From Achromobacter pestifer (GTDB lineage Bacteria > Pseudomonadota > Gammaproteobacteria > Burkholderiales > Burkholderiaceae_B): a DNA stretch of 64,000 bases. The notes below the pieces were generated by a model, which was not told where the DNA came from, did no database searches, and saw nothing but the letters and a program-made list of their open reading frames with translations. Each line of letters starts with the position of its first letter. Within the stretch, counting starts at the first letter, position 1. The stretch spans positions 4,588,001 to 4,652,000 of the forward strand of contig NZ_CP053985.1 of NCBI RefSeq assembly GCF_013267355.1. Reading direction: 5' to 3'. The position numbers were made by a program, and so were the translations under genes. This document shows positions 53,122 to 61,914 of the stretch, in pieces.

Positions 53122-54357
53122 ATGAGCGGCCCGTTGGAAGGCGTGCGCATCCTCGATGTCACCACGGTGCTGATGGGCCCCTACGCCACGCAGATACTGG
53201 GAGACCTGGGCGCCGACGTGATCAAGGTCGAACCTCCGGCCGGCGACAACGTGCGTGGCATCGGGCCGGCGCGCCACCCGGGCATGGGCGGAATCTTTCT
53301 GCACGCCAACCGCAGCAAGCGCAGCGTCGTGCTGGACTTGAAGCGGCCCGCGGGCCGCGAAGCGCTGCTGAAGCTGGCGGCGACCTGCGACGTCCTGATC
53401 TACAACGTGCGGCCGCAGGCCATGGCGCGGCTGGGGTTGTCTTACCAGGAGCTGGCGCAGGCCAATCCGGCGATCCTGTACGTGGGCGTCTACGGCTACG
53501 ACCAGCGCGGTCCCTATGCGGCGCGCGCCGCCTACGACGACCTGATCCAGGGCGCGGTGGGTATCCCGGCGCTGTCGGTCCAGGCTGGCGGCGACACGCC
53601 GCGGTACGCGCCCAGCGCCATCGCCGACCGCATCGTGGGCATCAGCGCGGCCAACGCGGTCAGCGCCGGCCTGTACCACCGGGCCCGGACAGGGCAGGGC
53701 CAGGCCATCGACGTGCCCATGTTCGAGACCATGGCGCAGCTGATTCTGGGCGACCACATGGCGGGCCAGTCCTTCGAGCCGCCCCTGGGGCCTCCCGGAT
53801 ATCCGCGCATCCTGAACGCGGACCGGCGCCCCTATGCCACGCTGAACGGGTACATCTGCGTGCTGATCTACGCGGACAAGCAATGGGCGGCATTCTTTGA
53901 ACTGATCGGCCAGCCTGGCCGCGAGTCCGCCGACCCCAGATTCCGGGACATAGGCACCCGCACCCAGCATATCCATGCGATCTATCGCCTGGTGTCGGAC
54001 GAGATCGCCAAGCGCACGACCGAGGACTGGCTGGCGGCGTTCGAGCAGGCCGATATTCCGGCCATGCCCATGCACACCGTGGAGTCGCTGCTGCGCGATC
54101 CGCAACTGGAGGCTGTCGGATTCTTCAACACGGTCGAGCATCCCAGCGAGGGCAAGCTGCGCACCATGGCGGTGCCGTCGCGCTGGTCCGGCACGCCGCC
54201 CGACCCGTCGCGCCCGGCGCCGCGGCTGGGCGAGCACAGCGTCGAAGTGCTGAAAGAGGCCGGCTACCAGGATGAAGCCATTGTCGCGCTGCTGCGGGAT
54301 GGCGTGACTTTGATGGCGGCCGAGCTTGCCGCCGCGACCGGAGCCGGCCATGACTGA
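53122..54357 (+). CDS. CaiB/BaiF class III CoA-transferase
   Basis: A 411-residue family III CoA-transferase: Gly-Pro-Leu-Glu-Gly-Val-Arg-Ile-Leu-Asp-Val-Thr at the N-terminus, Leu-Gly-Asp-Leu-Gly-Ala-Asp-Val-Ile-Lys-Val-Glu, Asn-Arg-Ser-Lys-Arg-Ser and Tyr-Asp-Asp-Leu-Ile-Gln-Gly. The ATG at 53122 follows GGGGAGCTG and gives the family start; 43 further in-frame codons upstream are non-homologous. The 3' end overlaps the enoyl-CoA hydratase gene by 8 nt. It is most similar in layout to the one at 28123-29370. Confidence 0.92.
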   Translation: MSGPLEGVRILDVTTVLMGPYATQILGDLGADVIKVEPPAGDNVRGIGPARHPGMGGIFLHANRSKRSVVLDLKRPAGREALLKLAATCDVLIYNVRPQAMARLGLSYQELAQANPAILYVGVYGYDQRGPYAARAAYDDLIQGAVGIPALSVQAGGDTPRYAPSAIADRIVGISAANAVSAGLYHRARTGQGQAIDVPMFETMAQLILGDHMAGQSFEPPLGPPGYPRILNADRRPYATLNGYICVLIYADKQWAAFFELIGQPGRESADPRFRDIGTRTQHIHAIYRLVSDEIAKRTTEDWLAAFEQADIPAMPMHTVESLLRDPQLEAVGFFNTVEHPSEGKLRTMAVPSRWSGTPPDPSRPAPRLGEHSVEVLKEAGYQDEAIVALLRDGVTLMAAELAAATGAGHD

Positions 54358-55135
54358 TTTCCTGAAACGCGAGCGCCACGGCGCCGTGCTGGTCCTGACC
54401 ATGAACCGCGCGGCAACGCGCAATGCGCTGTCCGATCCCGATGCGATCAACGCGCTGGTCGATGCCTGCGCCGAGATCAACGCGGACATGTCGGTGCGCG
54501 CCGTGGTGCTTACCGGCGCGCATGGCGTGTTCTCTTCCGGGGGCAATCTCAAGACCTTGTCCGCGGCGGTTGGCGCCGGCCTGGGCGAGCCGGTGCGCAG
54601 CCGGCAGGCCTACCGCGACGGCATCCAGCGCGTGCCGCTGGCCCTATGCAATCTGGAAGTGCCGACGATCGCCGCGGTCAATGGGCCGGCGATCGGCGCG
54701 GGCTGCGACCTGGCGTGCATGTGCGACATGCGTCTGGCCGCCGAGGAGGCGCGCTTCGCCGAGAGCTTCATCAAGCTGGGCCTGACGCCGGGAGACGGCG
54801 GCGCCTGGCTGCTGCCGCGGGTGGTCGGCATGTCGCGCGCCTGCGAGCTGGCGTTCACCGGCCGCAGCGTGGATGCCGCGCAGGCGCTCGACATGGGGCT
54901 GGTCTCGCAGGTGCTCAGCCAGGAGGCGCTGCTGCCGGCCGCGATGGCCTTGGCACGGGAGATCGCCCAGCATTCCGGCCATGCGCTGCGCCTGACCAAG
55001 CGCTTGTTGCGTGAAGGCCAGCACACCCGGCTGGATACCCTGCTGGAATTATCGGCCGGCTTCCAGGCGTTGGCGCATCACACGCAGGAGCACGCCAGTG
55101 CCCTGGACGCATATCTGGACAAGACGCGCGGCTGA
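54350..55135 (+). CDS. Enoyl-CoA hydratase/isomerase (crotonase family)
   Basis: A 261-residue crotonase-fold protein. The first oxyanion-hole region is Ser-Ser-Gly-Gly-Asn-Leu-Lys near residue 63 and the second Asn-Gly-Pro-Ala-Ile-Gly-Ala-Gly-Cys-Asp-Leu near 110. The segment Leu-Thr-Pro-Gly-Asp-Gly-Gly-Ala-Trp has Asp where true hydratases have Glu164. The first catalytic Glu (144 in rat hydratase) also seems absent. An isomerase or other crotonase reaction is therefore possible. Its ATG overlaps the CoA-transferase end. Confidence 0.9.
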   Translation: MTDFLKRERHGAVLVLTMNRAATRNALSDPDAINALVDACAEINADMSVRAVVLTGAHGVFSSGGNLKTLSAAVGAGLGEPVRSRQAYRDGIQRVPLALCNLEVPTIAAVNGPAIGAGCDLACMCDMRLAAEEARFAESFIKLGLTPGDGGAWLLPRVVGMSRACELAFTGRSVDAAQALDMGLVSQVLSQEALLPAAMALAREIAQHSGHALRLTKRLLREGQHTRLDTLLELSAGFQALAHHTQEHASALDAYLDKTRG

Positions 55136-55207
55136 GGCGTTTCGGCCTTGACCACGGCAGCCTCGCCGACGCGCAACCGACAACGAGGCGACATAAGGAG
55201 GAGATCC

Positions 55208-56188
55208 ATGCAGACAAGGAGAAGAACGCTGGTGGCCGCTTTGGGCGCGCTGGCCGGCTTGTCGCTGGCGCGCGCCAGCGCGAGTCCGGCGGCGTGGCCG
55301 GCGCAGCCCTTGCGGCTGATCCTGCCCTACGCGGCAGGCGGCCCGACCGATGTGCTGGCCCGGGCCGTGGCGCAGCACGTGGCACGCCAGCTGGGCCAGC
55401 CCGTGATCGTCGAGAACAAGACCGGAGCCAGCGGCAACATCGCCGGTGAAACCGTGGCGCGCGCGCGGCCCGACGGATACACCCTGCTGTACCACTCGTC
55501 GGGCCTGGCGATCAGCCCCGCGCTTTACCGGCAGCTGCCCTATGACCCGTTGCGCGATTTCGCGCCGGTGGGGCTGACGGCCTCGATCCCGCTGGTGCTC
55601 ATGACGACCAATGCCTTGCCGCCCAGGGACACCAAGGAATTCATCGCCTACCTCAAGGCGCGTCCCGATGCGCTCAGCTACGGGACCGGCGGCGTCGGTA
55701 ACATCACGCATTTGAGTGTGGCGCTGTTCCTGCATGCCACCGGCACGCGCGCCGTGGGCATTCCGTACAAGGGCACCAATCCGGCCATGGTGGCGATGCT
55801 GGGCGGCCAGGTGCAGTTCATGGTGGACGCGATAAGCTCGGCGCTGCCCTACATCCGCGACGGCAGGGTCAGGGCGCTGGCCGTGACCGGCGCCGAGCGG
55901 TCGCCCGCGTTGCCGCAGGTGCCGACGCTGCGCGAAGCCGGTTTGCAAGACCTTACGATGAGCACCTGGCAGGGTGTGCTGGCGCCTGCGGCCACACCGC
56001 AGCCGGTGATCCAGCGTCTGAACCAGGCGGTGGCTGCGGCGGTGCGTGATCCGGCCATCGCCGGACCGTTTACGGCGCAGGGGGTAGACCTGCGCAGCTC
56101 CTCGCCGGCCGAGTTCGAGGCATACCTCGGACAGGAGGTCCGGCGTTGGGGCGATGCGGTAAGAATGGCGGGCATACAGCCTGAGTGA
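55208..56188 (+). CDS. Bug-family periplasmic solute receptor
   Basis: A 326-residue TctC-type receptor with Thr-Arg-Arg-Arg-Thr-Leu-Val before the hydrophobic signal core, possibly a Tat signal. Mature motifs are Leu-Pro-Tyr-Ala-Ala-Gly-Gly-Pro-Thr-Asp, Val-Glu-Asn-Lys-Thr-Gly-Ala-Ser-Gly and Asp-Gly-Tyr-Thr. The ATG follows a very strong AAGGAGGAG. It lies 72 nt after the enoyl-CoA hydratase and 63 nt before another receptor. Confidence 0.9.
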   Translation: MQTRRRTLVAALGALAGLSLARASASPAAWPAQPLRLILPYAAGGPTDVLARAVAQHVARQLGQPVIVENKTGASGNIAGETVARARPDGYTLLYHSSGLAISPALYRQLPYDPLRDFAPVGLTASIPLVLMTTNALPPRDTKEFIAYLKARPDALSYGTGGVGNITHLSVALFLHATGTRAVGIPYKGTNPAMVAMLGGQVQFMVDAISSALPYIRDGRVRALAVTGAERSPALPQVPTLREAGLQDLTMSTWQGVLAPAATPQPVIQRLNQAVAAAVRDPAIAGPFTAQGVDLRSSSPAEFEAYLGQEVRRWGDAVRMAGIQPE

Positions 56189-56251
56189 ATACGGCAAACG
56201 CCATGGCCGCCTGGCCATGGCCATGAATGGAACTGCCTTGCGGAGACAAGC

Positions 56252-57223
56252 ATGAATATCAGGATCCTGGCCATGACGGCGATGCTGGGCGCGGCGCTGG
56301 CGTTGGGCGGCAACGTCCGCGCCGCGGAAAAATATCCCTCGCATCCGGTGAAGATCATCGTATCGTTGCCGCCCGGCAGCGGCGCCGACACGACGGCGCG
56401 ATTTCTGTCCAAGCATCTGGCCGAGCAGTTCGGGCAGCCTTTCATCGTCGAGAACCGGCCGGGCGCCAACAGCTTCATCGCCGCCCAGGCCGTGGCGACC
56501 GCCGCACCGGACGGCTACACCCTGTTCGTGGCCAGCAACTCGCCCATGACGACCAACGCCGCCGTCTTCAAGCATCTGCCGTATGACGCGATCAAGGATT
56601 TCTCCCCGGTCGCGCCCATCGCGCGCTTTCCCATGGTGCTGGTGGTGCCGGCCAACTCACCCTACCGCAACGTGGCGGAGCTGGTGGCGGCTGCCAGGGA
56701 AGCGCCTGGCAAGCTGAACTTCGCGAGCGGAACCGCGACCTATCAGGTGGTGTTGGAGCTGTTCCACGAGCAGAACGGGATCAAGGCCACGCATGTGCCG
56801 TACAAGGGCACGTCGGCCGCCCTGGCGGATCTGGCGGGCGGCGTGGTGCAGTACAGCCTGGCTGACGTCAGCGCGGCGCTGCCGCTGATCCGCGGCGGCA
56901 AGCTGAGGCCGCTGGCCGTGACCAGCGCGAAGCGCATCAAGGATCTGCCGGACGTGCCGACGATGCAGGAGAGCGGCAACAAGGGCTACGAAGCCTATGC
57001 CTGGACGGCCGCATTTTTTCCCGCGAAGGTCGATCCCGCCATTGTGGCGCGGGTGTCGGATGCGGTGCAGGCATTGGTGCGCAGCGAGGAGGGCCGGGCG
57101 TTCATGGCGAATCTTGGCGGCGAGTCGTTTGTCGGCGGTCCCGAGACGCTGGCGGCGTTTCAGAAGGACGAACTCGAGTCCATGCGGCGCATCGCCAAGC
57201 TGGCCAACATCCAGCAGGAGTAG
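56252..57223 (+). CDS. Bug-family periplasmic solute receptor
   Basis: A 323-residue TctC-type receptor; the signal peptide ends Asn-Val-Arg-Ala before Ala-Glu-Lys-Tyr-Pro. The motif Val-Ser-Leu-Pro-Pro-Gly-Ser-Gly-Ala-Asp and Glu-Asn-Arg-Pro-Gly-Ala-Asn-Ser are visible. It is the second receptor in tandem and diverges clearly from the one before, so it is not a recent duplicate. It converges on a LysR gene 16 nt away. Confidence 0.9.
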   Translation: MNIRILAMTAMLGAALALGGNVRAAEKYPSHPVKIIVSLPPGSGADTTARFLSKHLAEQFGQPFIVENRPGANSFIAAQAVATAAPDGYTLFVASNSPMTTNAAVFKHLPYDAIKDFSPVAPIARFPMVLVVPANSPYRNVAELVAAAREAPGKLNFASGTATYQVVLELFHEQNGIKATHVPYKGTSAALADLAGGVVQYSLADVSAALPLIRGGKLRPLAVTSAKRIKDLPDVPTMQESGNKGYEAYAWTAAFFPAKVDPAIVARVSDAVQALVRSEEGRAFMANLGGESFVGGPETLAAFQKDELESMRRIAKLANIQQE

Positions 57224-57239
57224 GCGCGTACAGGCCCTG

Positions 57240-58157
57240 TCATGCGGAGGCGGCTGGCGCAGGTTCCGGCCGCATCAGGCGGCAGGCCATCTCGACGAAA
57301 TTGGCGGTGGTCGGGGTGGCGTTGTCCGGGTGCACCGCCAGGGCGATGCCTACCTTGATGGTTTCGGCCAGCTGCGAAACATTCACCAGGCGCACATTGC
57401 TGCCCGCCTGCCGCCGGGCCACCGCCGGCACGATGGCCACGCCTAGCCCGCTTTCGACCAGGCTCAGTATGGTCTGCACCTGGATCGCTTCCTGCGCAAT
57501 GCGCGGCACCACGCCCGCCTGCTGGAAGGCATACATGACCAGCGCGTGCATGCCTGGAACATGCGTGCGCGAATAGCCGATGAACGGTTCTTCCGCGAGA
57601 TCGCTCAACGCGACATCCTCGCTCTGCGCATGGCGGCTGCCGGCTGGCACTGCCAGCATCAGATGATCCGGTTGCAGCAAGGTGATGCGAGCGGCCGTGG
57701 GTTCGAGCACCGGGAACCGCACCAGCGCCACGTCCAGCGTGTGCGCGTCCAGGCGGCGCAGCAGATCGACGGTGGTGGATTCTTCGATGATCAGGTCGAC
57801 GCGCGGGTAATCCTTGCGGAACTCCGACAGCAGCCGTGGCATCAGCGAGTAGGTGGACGAGCCGACAAAGCCCACCTTCAGGACGCCTTGTTCGCCGCTG
57901 GCGCCTTCCCTCGCCGCACGGCGGATCTCTTCGGCATAGAACAGGGTGGTGCGCGCATACCGCAGCACGACCTGGCCGGCGGGCGTGGGCTGCAGGCCGG
58001 CCGGCAACCTATCGAAAAGCTGCACTCCGAGCTCTTGTTCCAGCTTCTTGATCGCGGTCGACAAGGGCGGCTGAGCCATGTGCAGCCGCTCGGCGGCGCG
58101 ATGAAAGTTGAGCGTCTCGGACAGGACCAACAGCTGCTTGAGCTGGCGTAGCTCCAC
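57240..58157 (-). CDS. LysR-family transcriptional regulator
   Basis: A 305-residue LysR protein. The start is taken as the GTG at 58157, which has AAGGGAGA at proper spacing and gives Met-Glu-Leu-Arg-Gln-Leu-Lys; a GTG at 58214 would extend into the operator region. The HTH has Asn-Phe-His-Arg-Ala-Ala-Glu-Arg-Leu-His-Met-Ala-Gln-Pro-Pro-Leu-Ser. Gly-Phe-Val-Gly-Ser-Ser-Thr-Tyr and Ile-Ala-Gln-Glu-Ala-Ile-Gln-Val-Gln-Thr mark it as a paralogue of the regulator at 29442-30338. It probably controls the divergent acyl-CoA dehydrogenase operon. Confidence 0.9.
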   Translation of the reverse strand: MELRQLKQLLVLSETLNFHRAAERLHMAQPPLSTAIKKLEQELGVQLFDRLPAGLQPTPAGQVVLRYARTTLFYAEEIRRAAREGASGEQGVLKVGFVGSSTYSLMPRLLSEFRKDYPRVDLIIEESTTVDLLRRLDAHTLDVALVRFPVLEPTAARITLLQPDHLMLAVPAGSRHAQSEDVALSDLAEEPFIGYSRTHVPGMHALVMYAFQQAGVVPRIAQEAIQVQTILSLVESGLGVAIVPAVARRQAGSNVRLVNVSQLAETIKVGIALAVHPDNATPTTANFVEMACRLMRPEPAPAASA

Positions 58158-58215
58158 GGGTGTCTCCCTTGATGCGCCGGGCTCGCGATATTTGTGATGT
58201 ATTACCCGGTCCACA

Positions 58216-58227
58216 TCTAATATTAGA
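58216..58227. promoter_or_regulatory. Perfect palindrome TCTAATATTAGA, likely LysR operator
   Basis: A 12-bp perfect palindrome lies 58 nt upstream of the chosen LysR start, in the divergent region facing the acyl-CoA dehydrogenase operon. The sequence TCTAATAT recurs in the promoter of the paralogous LysR gene at 29403-29410. Confidence 0.5.
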
Positions 58228-58287
58228 CCGTGATGTGACCCCCGTGTAGATTGCCATGAAGCCCGCGCGCACCATTACGGGCTGGGT

Positions 58288-59517
58288 TTGCACGGCACTT
58301 TCGCAAATTGGAATGCGCGCGGCGGCGCCGTGGCGCCGCGCGTTCCGGGGATCACATTGGGCGCTATCAACGAGGCACTGCGGCTTGCCGCGATTCCTGC
58401 GCAGGATGAGGCATTGCGTCCATCCGTGCGCGCCTTTCTGCGCGAGGCGCTGAAGGACATGCCGGCGGACCTTCGCGCGCGGTCCTGGATGGGCTATGAC
58501 GCGGAGTTCAGCCGCGCGCTGGCGCGGCAGGGATGGCTGGGTCTGACCTTGCCCGCCGCCTATGGCGGCGCGGGACGCAGCAATTTCGCCCGCTTCGTGT
58601 TGAGCGAGGAACTGCTCGCGGCGGGTGCGCCGGTGTCGGCGCATTGGATCGCCGATCGCCAGACCGCGCCGCTGATCCTGCGTTACGGCTCGCAAGCGCA
58701 GCGCGATTTCTACCTGCCGCGCATCATCCGCGGCGAAGCCTTCTTCGCCATCGGCATGAGCGAGCCCGACACCGGCTCCGATCTCGCCAGCGTGCGCACG
58801 CGCGCCACGCCCGACGCCGAAGGCTGGCTACTCAACGGCCGCAAGATCTGGACCACCAACGCCCATCGCTCGCATTACATGTGCGCACTGGTACGCACTT
58901 CGGGCGTGCCGGAAGACCGGCATAAAGGGTTGTCGCAGATGATCTTCGACCTGTCCTTGCCCGGCATCGAAATCCGTCCGATCCGAGACATCGCCGGAGA
59001 CGCGCATTTCTGTGAAGTCCTGTTCGACAACGTCCGCCTGCCGCGCGACGCGCTGGTGGGCGAAGAGGGCAGCGGCTGGCGGCAGGTCACGGCCGAGCTG
59101 GCGCTGGAACGCAGCGGACCGGAGCGGATCTATTCCAGCATGGTGCTGATGGACGGCTGGCTCGCGCATCTGCGCCGGGCGTCCCCGCCGGATGAGGCGC
59201 AGATCCGCTTGGCGGGGCGCCTGGCCGGACGGCTGGCGGTACTGCGGGCCATGTCGCTGGCGGTGACGCAGCGCCTGAACGAAGGGGCAGACGCCAGTCT
59301 TGCAGCCGTGCTGGTGAAGGACCTGGGCACGGAGTTCGAACAGGCCGTGCCCGAATGGATAGGCCAGGCCTTGCGCGCGGACGCCGGCCCGGCGCCTGAC
59401 GAGACGCTTGCCCGCACACTGGCTTACCTGACGCTCATCAATCCGACCTTTTCGCTGCGCGGCGGCACCCGCCATATCCTGCGCGGCATCATCGCGCGCG
59501 AGCTCGGCCTGCGCTAA
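58288..59517 (+). CDS. Acyl-CoA dehydrogenase (start codon uncertain)
   Basis: About 409 residues of an acyl-CoA dehydrogenase with Gly-Met-Ser-Glu-Pro-Asp-Thr-Gly-Ser-Asp-Leu and Lys-Ile-Trp-Thr-Thr-Asn-Ala-His. Its C-terminus is Leu-Arg-Gly-Gly-Thr-Arg-His-Ile, with Gly where MCAD has its catalytic Glu. No in-frame ATG precedes the conserved region. The start given is a TTG at 58288; a GTG at 58330 and a TTG at 58357 are alternatives. The next gene encodes a second, shorter dehydrogenase 27 nt away, so the two may form a heteromer. It opens a four-gene plus-strand operon. Confidence 0.85.
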   Translation: MHGTFANWNARGGAVAPRVPGITLGAINEALRLAAIPAQDEALRPSVRAFLREALKDMPADLRARSWMGYDAEFSRALARQGWLGLTLPAAYGGAGRSNFARFVLSEELLAAGAPVSAHWIADRQTAPLILRYGSQAQRDFYLPRIIRGEAFFAIGMSEPDTGSDLASVRTRATPDAEGWLLNGRKIWTTNAHRSHYMCALVRTSGVPEDRHKGLSQMIFDLSLPGIEIRPIRDIAGDAHFCEVLFDNVRLPRDALVGEEGSGWRQVTAELALERSGPERIYSSMVLMDGWLAHLRRASPPDEAQIRLAGRLAGRLAVLRAMSLAVTQRLNEGADASLAAVLVKDLGTEFEQAVPEWIGQALRADAGPAPDETLARTLAYLTLINPTFSLRGGTRHILRGIIARELGLR

Positions 59518-59544
59518 GGCCCATCGAACCCTGAAGGAGGGCCC

Positions 59545-60615
59545 ATGCCGGCATCCATGCAGCAAGACCTGTACGAAGAATTTGCGCGCGCCTTGGCGGG
59601 CTTGTGCGCGCTGGAGCGGGTCCGCGAGATCGAGGCGGCCGGCGACGGCGCCCAGGCAAGCGGTCTTGCCGCGCGCACATGGCAGGACATCGATGCGCTC
59701 GGCTATGTGGACGCGTTGACGCCCGCGGAACTGGGCGGCGCCGGGTTGTCGCTGGAGGACGCCGAGGGTTTGCTGCGGGCGGCCGGCGCCCTGGCGCTGC
59801 CGTACCCGCTGGCCGACACCATGCTCGCGCGCGCCTTGTTGCGCACCAGCGGCCAGACCGTGCCCGAGGGGCCGATCGCTCTGGCCCGGGCGTTGCCGGG
59901 GCCGCGCGGCCTGCGCTGCGTCCAGACGCCTGGAGCCGGACTGGCGCGCACCCTGCTGGTGCAGCGCGACGGCTGCCTGTTGCTGGTGACGGCGCCCGCC
60001 GCATCGGACCCCGGCTTGTTCCGGCCGCGCGCCAGCGCCGCGCCCGCATGGACGGACTCACCGGCGGTCCTTGGCCGCATCGCCTTGCCGGACGCGGCCG
60101 TGCAGGCCTGGCGCAACGCCGCCGACGCCGCAGGAATCGCCGGCGCAATGCAGGCGGTGCTCGACCGCTGCATCACTTTTGTTGGCGAGCGTCAGCAATT
60201 CGGCAAGGCGCTGGGGCGGTTCCAGGCGATCCAGCAGGAGATCAGCATGCTTGCGGAGCAGGTGGCATCCACCGCCATGGCGGCGCGGCTGGCTTGCGCC
60301 AGCGGCTCCATGTTTCCCGACGCCACGCTTGCGGCCTGCGCGCGGCTGCGGGCATGCGAAGCCATCCCCATGGTGTGCGCCCTGGCGCACGCGATACACG
60401 GGGCGATCGGGATCACCGAAGAGCTGGCCCTGGGCATCTACACCACGCGGCTGCATGAATGGCGCGCCACCGGCACGAGCGAAGACGAATGCGCCAGCCT
60501 GATCGGCAGGCAACTGCTGGCCGGCGACAGCGCGACCTTGCTGGACTTCGTGCGCGGTGTCATGGCGGTCGTGCCGTCGGACAGCGTTGCCGGCTCGGCG
60601 TGCGTTGCCGCGTAG
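59545..60615 (+). CDS. Acyl-CoA dehydrogenase-like protein, short form
   Basis: A 356-residue protein with the acyl-CoA dehydrogenase helical C-domain (Phe-Val-Gly-Glu-Arg-Gln-Gln-Phe-Gly-Lys near 213 and His-Gly-Ala-Ile-Gly-Ile-Thr near 280). It has only a weak N-terminal and middle domain, without a clear Glu-Pro-Gly-Ala-Gly-Ser-Asp motif. This is typical of partner subunits in alpha2-beta2 dehydrogenases of steroid catabolism, which supports pairing with the preceding gene. A strong AAGGAGG site precedes the ATG. Confidence 0.85.
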   Translation: MPASMQQDLYEEFARALAGLCALERVREIEAAGDGAQASGLAARTWQDIDALGYVDALTPAELGGAGLSLEDAEGLLRAAGALALPYPLADTMLARALLRTSGQTVPEGPIALARALPGPRGLRCVQTPGAGLARTLLVQRDGCLLLVTAPAASDPGLFRPRASAAPAWTDSPAVLGRIALPDAAVQAWRNAADAAGIAGAMQAVLDRCITFVGERQQFGKALGRFQAIQQEISMLAEQVASTAMAARLACASGSMFPDATLAACARLRACEAIPMVCALAHAIHGAIGITEELALGIYTTRLHEWRATGTSEDECASLIGRQLLAGDSATLLDFVRGVMAVVPSDSVAGSACVAA

Positions 60616-60675
60616 CGCACGGCGGACCCACGGCTGCGCATTCTTCGAACCCCTATGCAATCGAGGTATTCACTC

Positions 60676-61872
60676 ATGTCCACGCGTTCAGATCCCGTCG
60701 TCATCGTCGGCGCGCAGCGCACGCCCATAGGCGCTTTCCAGGGGGCCTTGTCCCACTACACCGCGCCTCAGCTTGGCGCTCATGCGCTGGCTGCCGCAAT
60801 GCGTCAGGCGGGCTTGTCGTCCGATGCAGCCCAGGAGGCATTGATGGGCTGCTGCCTGTTCGCCGGCCTGGGGCAGGCGCCCGCGCGCCAGGCCGTGCTG
60901 GGCGCGGGGCTGTCAACCACGGTGCAGGCGACCACGCTCAGCAAGATGTGCGGCTCGGGCATGAAAGCCGTGACTTTGGCGCATGACATCCTGTGCGCCG
61001 GATCGGCGGACCTGGTGCTGGCCGGCGGGATGGAATCGATGAGCAACGCGCCGCATCTGATACCCCGGGCGCGCCAGGGATATCGGCTGGGCGACGGGCA
61101 GTTGCTGGACCATATGTACCGCGATGGCCTGCAGGACGCCTACGAAGGCCATCTGATGGGACACTACGCCGATCTGGCCGCGCGCGAGCATGGTTTCAGC
61201 CGCGCCCAACAGGACGTCTATGCGGAGCAGAGCGTATTGCGGGCTCAGGGCAACATCGCCTCGGGGGCATTCGCGGCCGAGATTGCACCCATCGCGGCGC
61301 GGGTCCGTCGCGGCGTAGCGCCAGGCGCGCTCGTTGCCGACGACGAGACGCCAGGCCTGTGCGATGCCACGCGGCTGGCCAGTCTGAAACCGGTGTTCTC
61401 CACGGACGGCACGGTCACGGCCGGCAACGCATCCTCGATCTCGGATGGCGCGGCCGCGCTGGCGCTGACGCGGCATGGCCAGGCGGCGGCGCTGGGACTT
61501 AAGCCGCGCGCACGCATCGTCGGGCATGCCGCCGCGGCCCTGGCGCCGGGGCAGTTCCCGGTCGCGCCAGTGCACGCCATCGCGCGCCTGCTCGACCGGG
61601 TGGGCTGGAGCCGCGACTCGGTGGACCTGTACGAAATCAACGAAGCCTTCGCAGTGGTCGCCCTCATCGCGCTGCGCGACCTGGGCCTGCCCGCCGAGCG
61701 GGTCAACGTCGAAGGGGGCGCCTGCGCGCTGGGGCATCCGGTGGGCGCCACCGGCGCGCGCATCATCGTTACGCTGCTGCATTCGCTCGAGCGGCGCGGC
61801 CTGCGCCGTGGGGTGGCCAGCCTGTGCCTGGGCGGAGGCGAAGCCACGGCCATCGCCATCGAATTGCTTTGA
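60676..61872 (+). CDS. Thiolase (acetyl-CoA C-acyltransferase)
   Basis: A 398-residue thiolase of the biosynthetic/FadA type, unlike the two SCP-x-type thiolases in the window. The nucleophile is Cys92 in Ser-Lys-Met-Cys-Gly-Ser-Gly-Met-Lys. The His is in Ala-Leu-Gly-His-Pro-Val-Gly-Ala-Thr-Gly, and the second Cys in Ser-Leu-Cys-Leu-Gly-Gly-Gly. The ATG at 60676 gives the usual start; one at 60655 adds seven residues. Neither has a strong ribosome site. Confidence 0.93.
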   Translation: MSTRSDPVVIVGAQRTPIGAFQGALSHYTAPQLGAHALAAAMRQAGLSSDAAQEALMGCCLFAGLGQAPARQAVLGAGLSTTVQATTLSKMCGSGMKAVTLAHDILCAGSADLVLAGGMESMSNAPHLIPRARQGYRLGDGQLLDHMYRDGLQDAYEGHLMGHYADLAAREHGFSRAQQDVYAEQSVLRAQGNIASGAFAAEIAPIAARVRRGVAPGALVADDETPGLCDATRLASLKPVFSTDGTVTAGNASSISDGAAALALTRHGQAAALGLKPRARIVGHAAAALAPGQFPVAPVHAIARLLDRVGWSRDSVDLYEINEAFAVVALIALRDLGLPAERVNVEGGACALGHPVGATGARIIVTLLHSLERRGLRRGVASLCLGGGEATAIAIELL

Positions 61873-61914
61873 TCCGGCGGCGCATGCGCCGCCATGACAT
61901 GGGGAGACGAACAC

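Noticed and set aside
58256..58453. An ATG-started short frame before the acyl-CoA dehydrogenase, possibly a frameshifted N-terminus
   Set aside because: Its residues do not match the dehydrogenase family, and the in-frame sequence with a TTG or GTG start already covers the conserved N-terminal helices, so no frameshift is needed.
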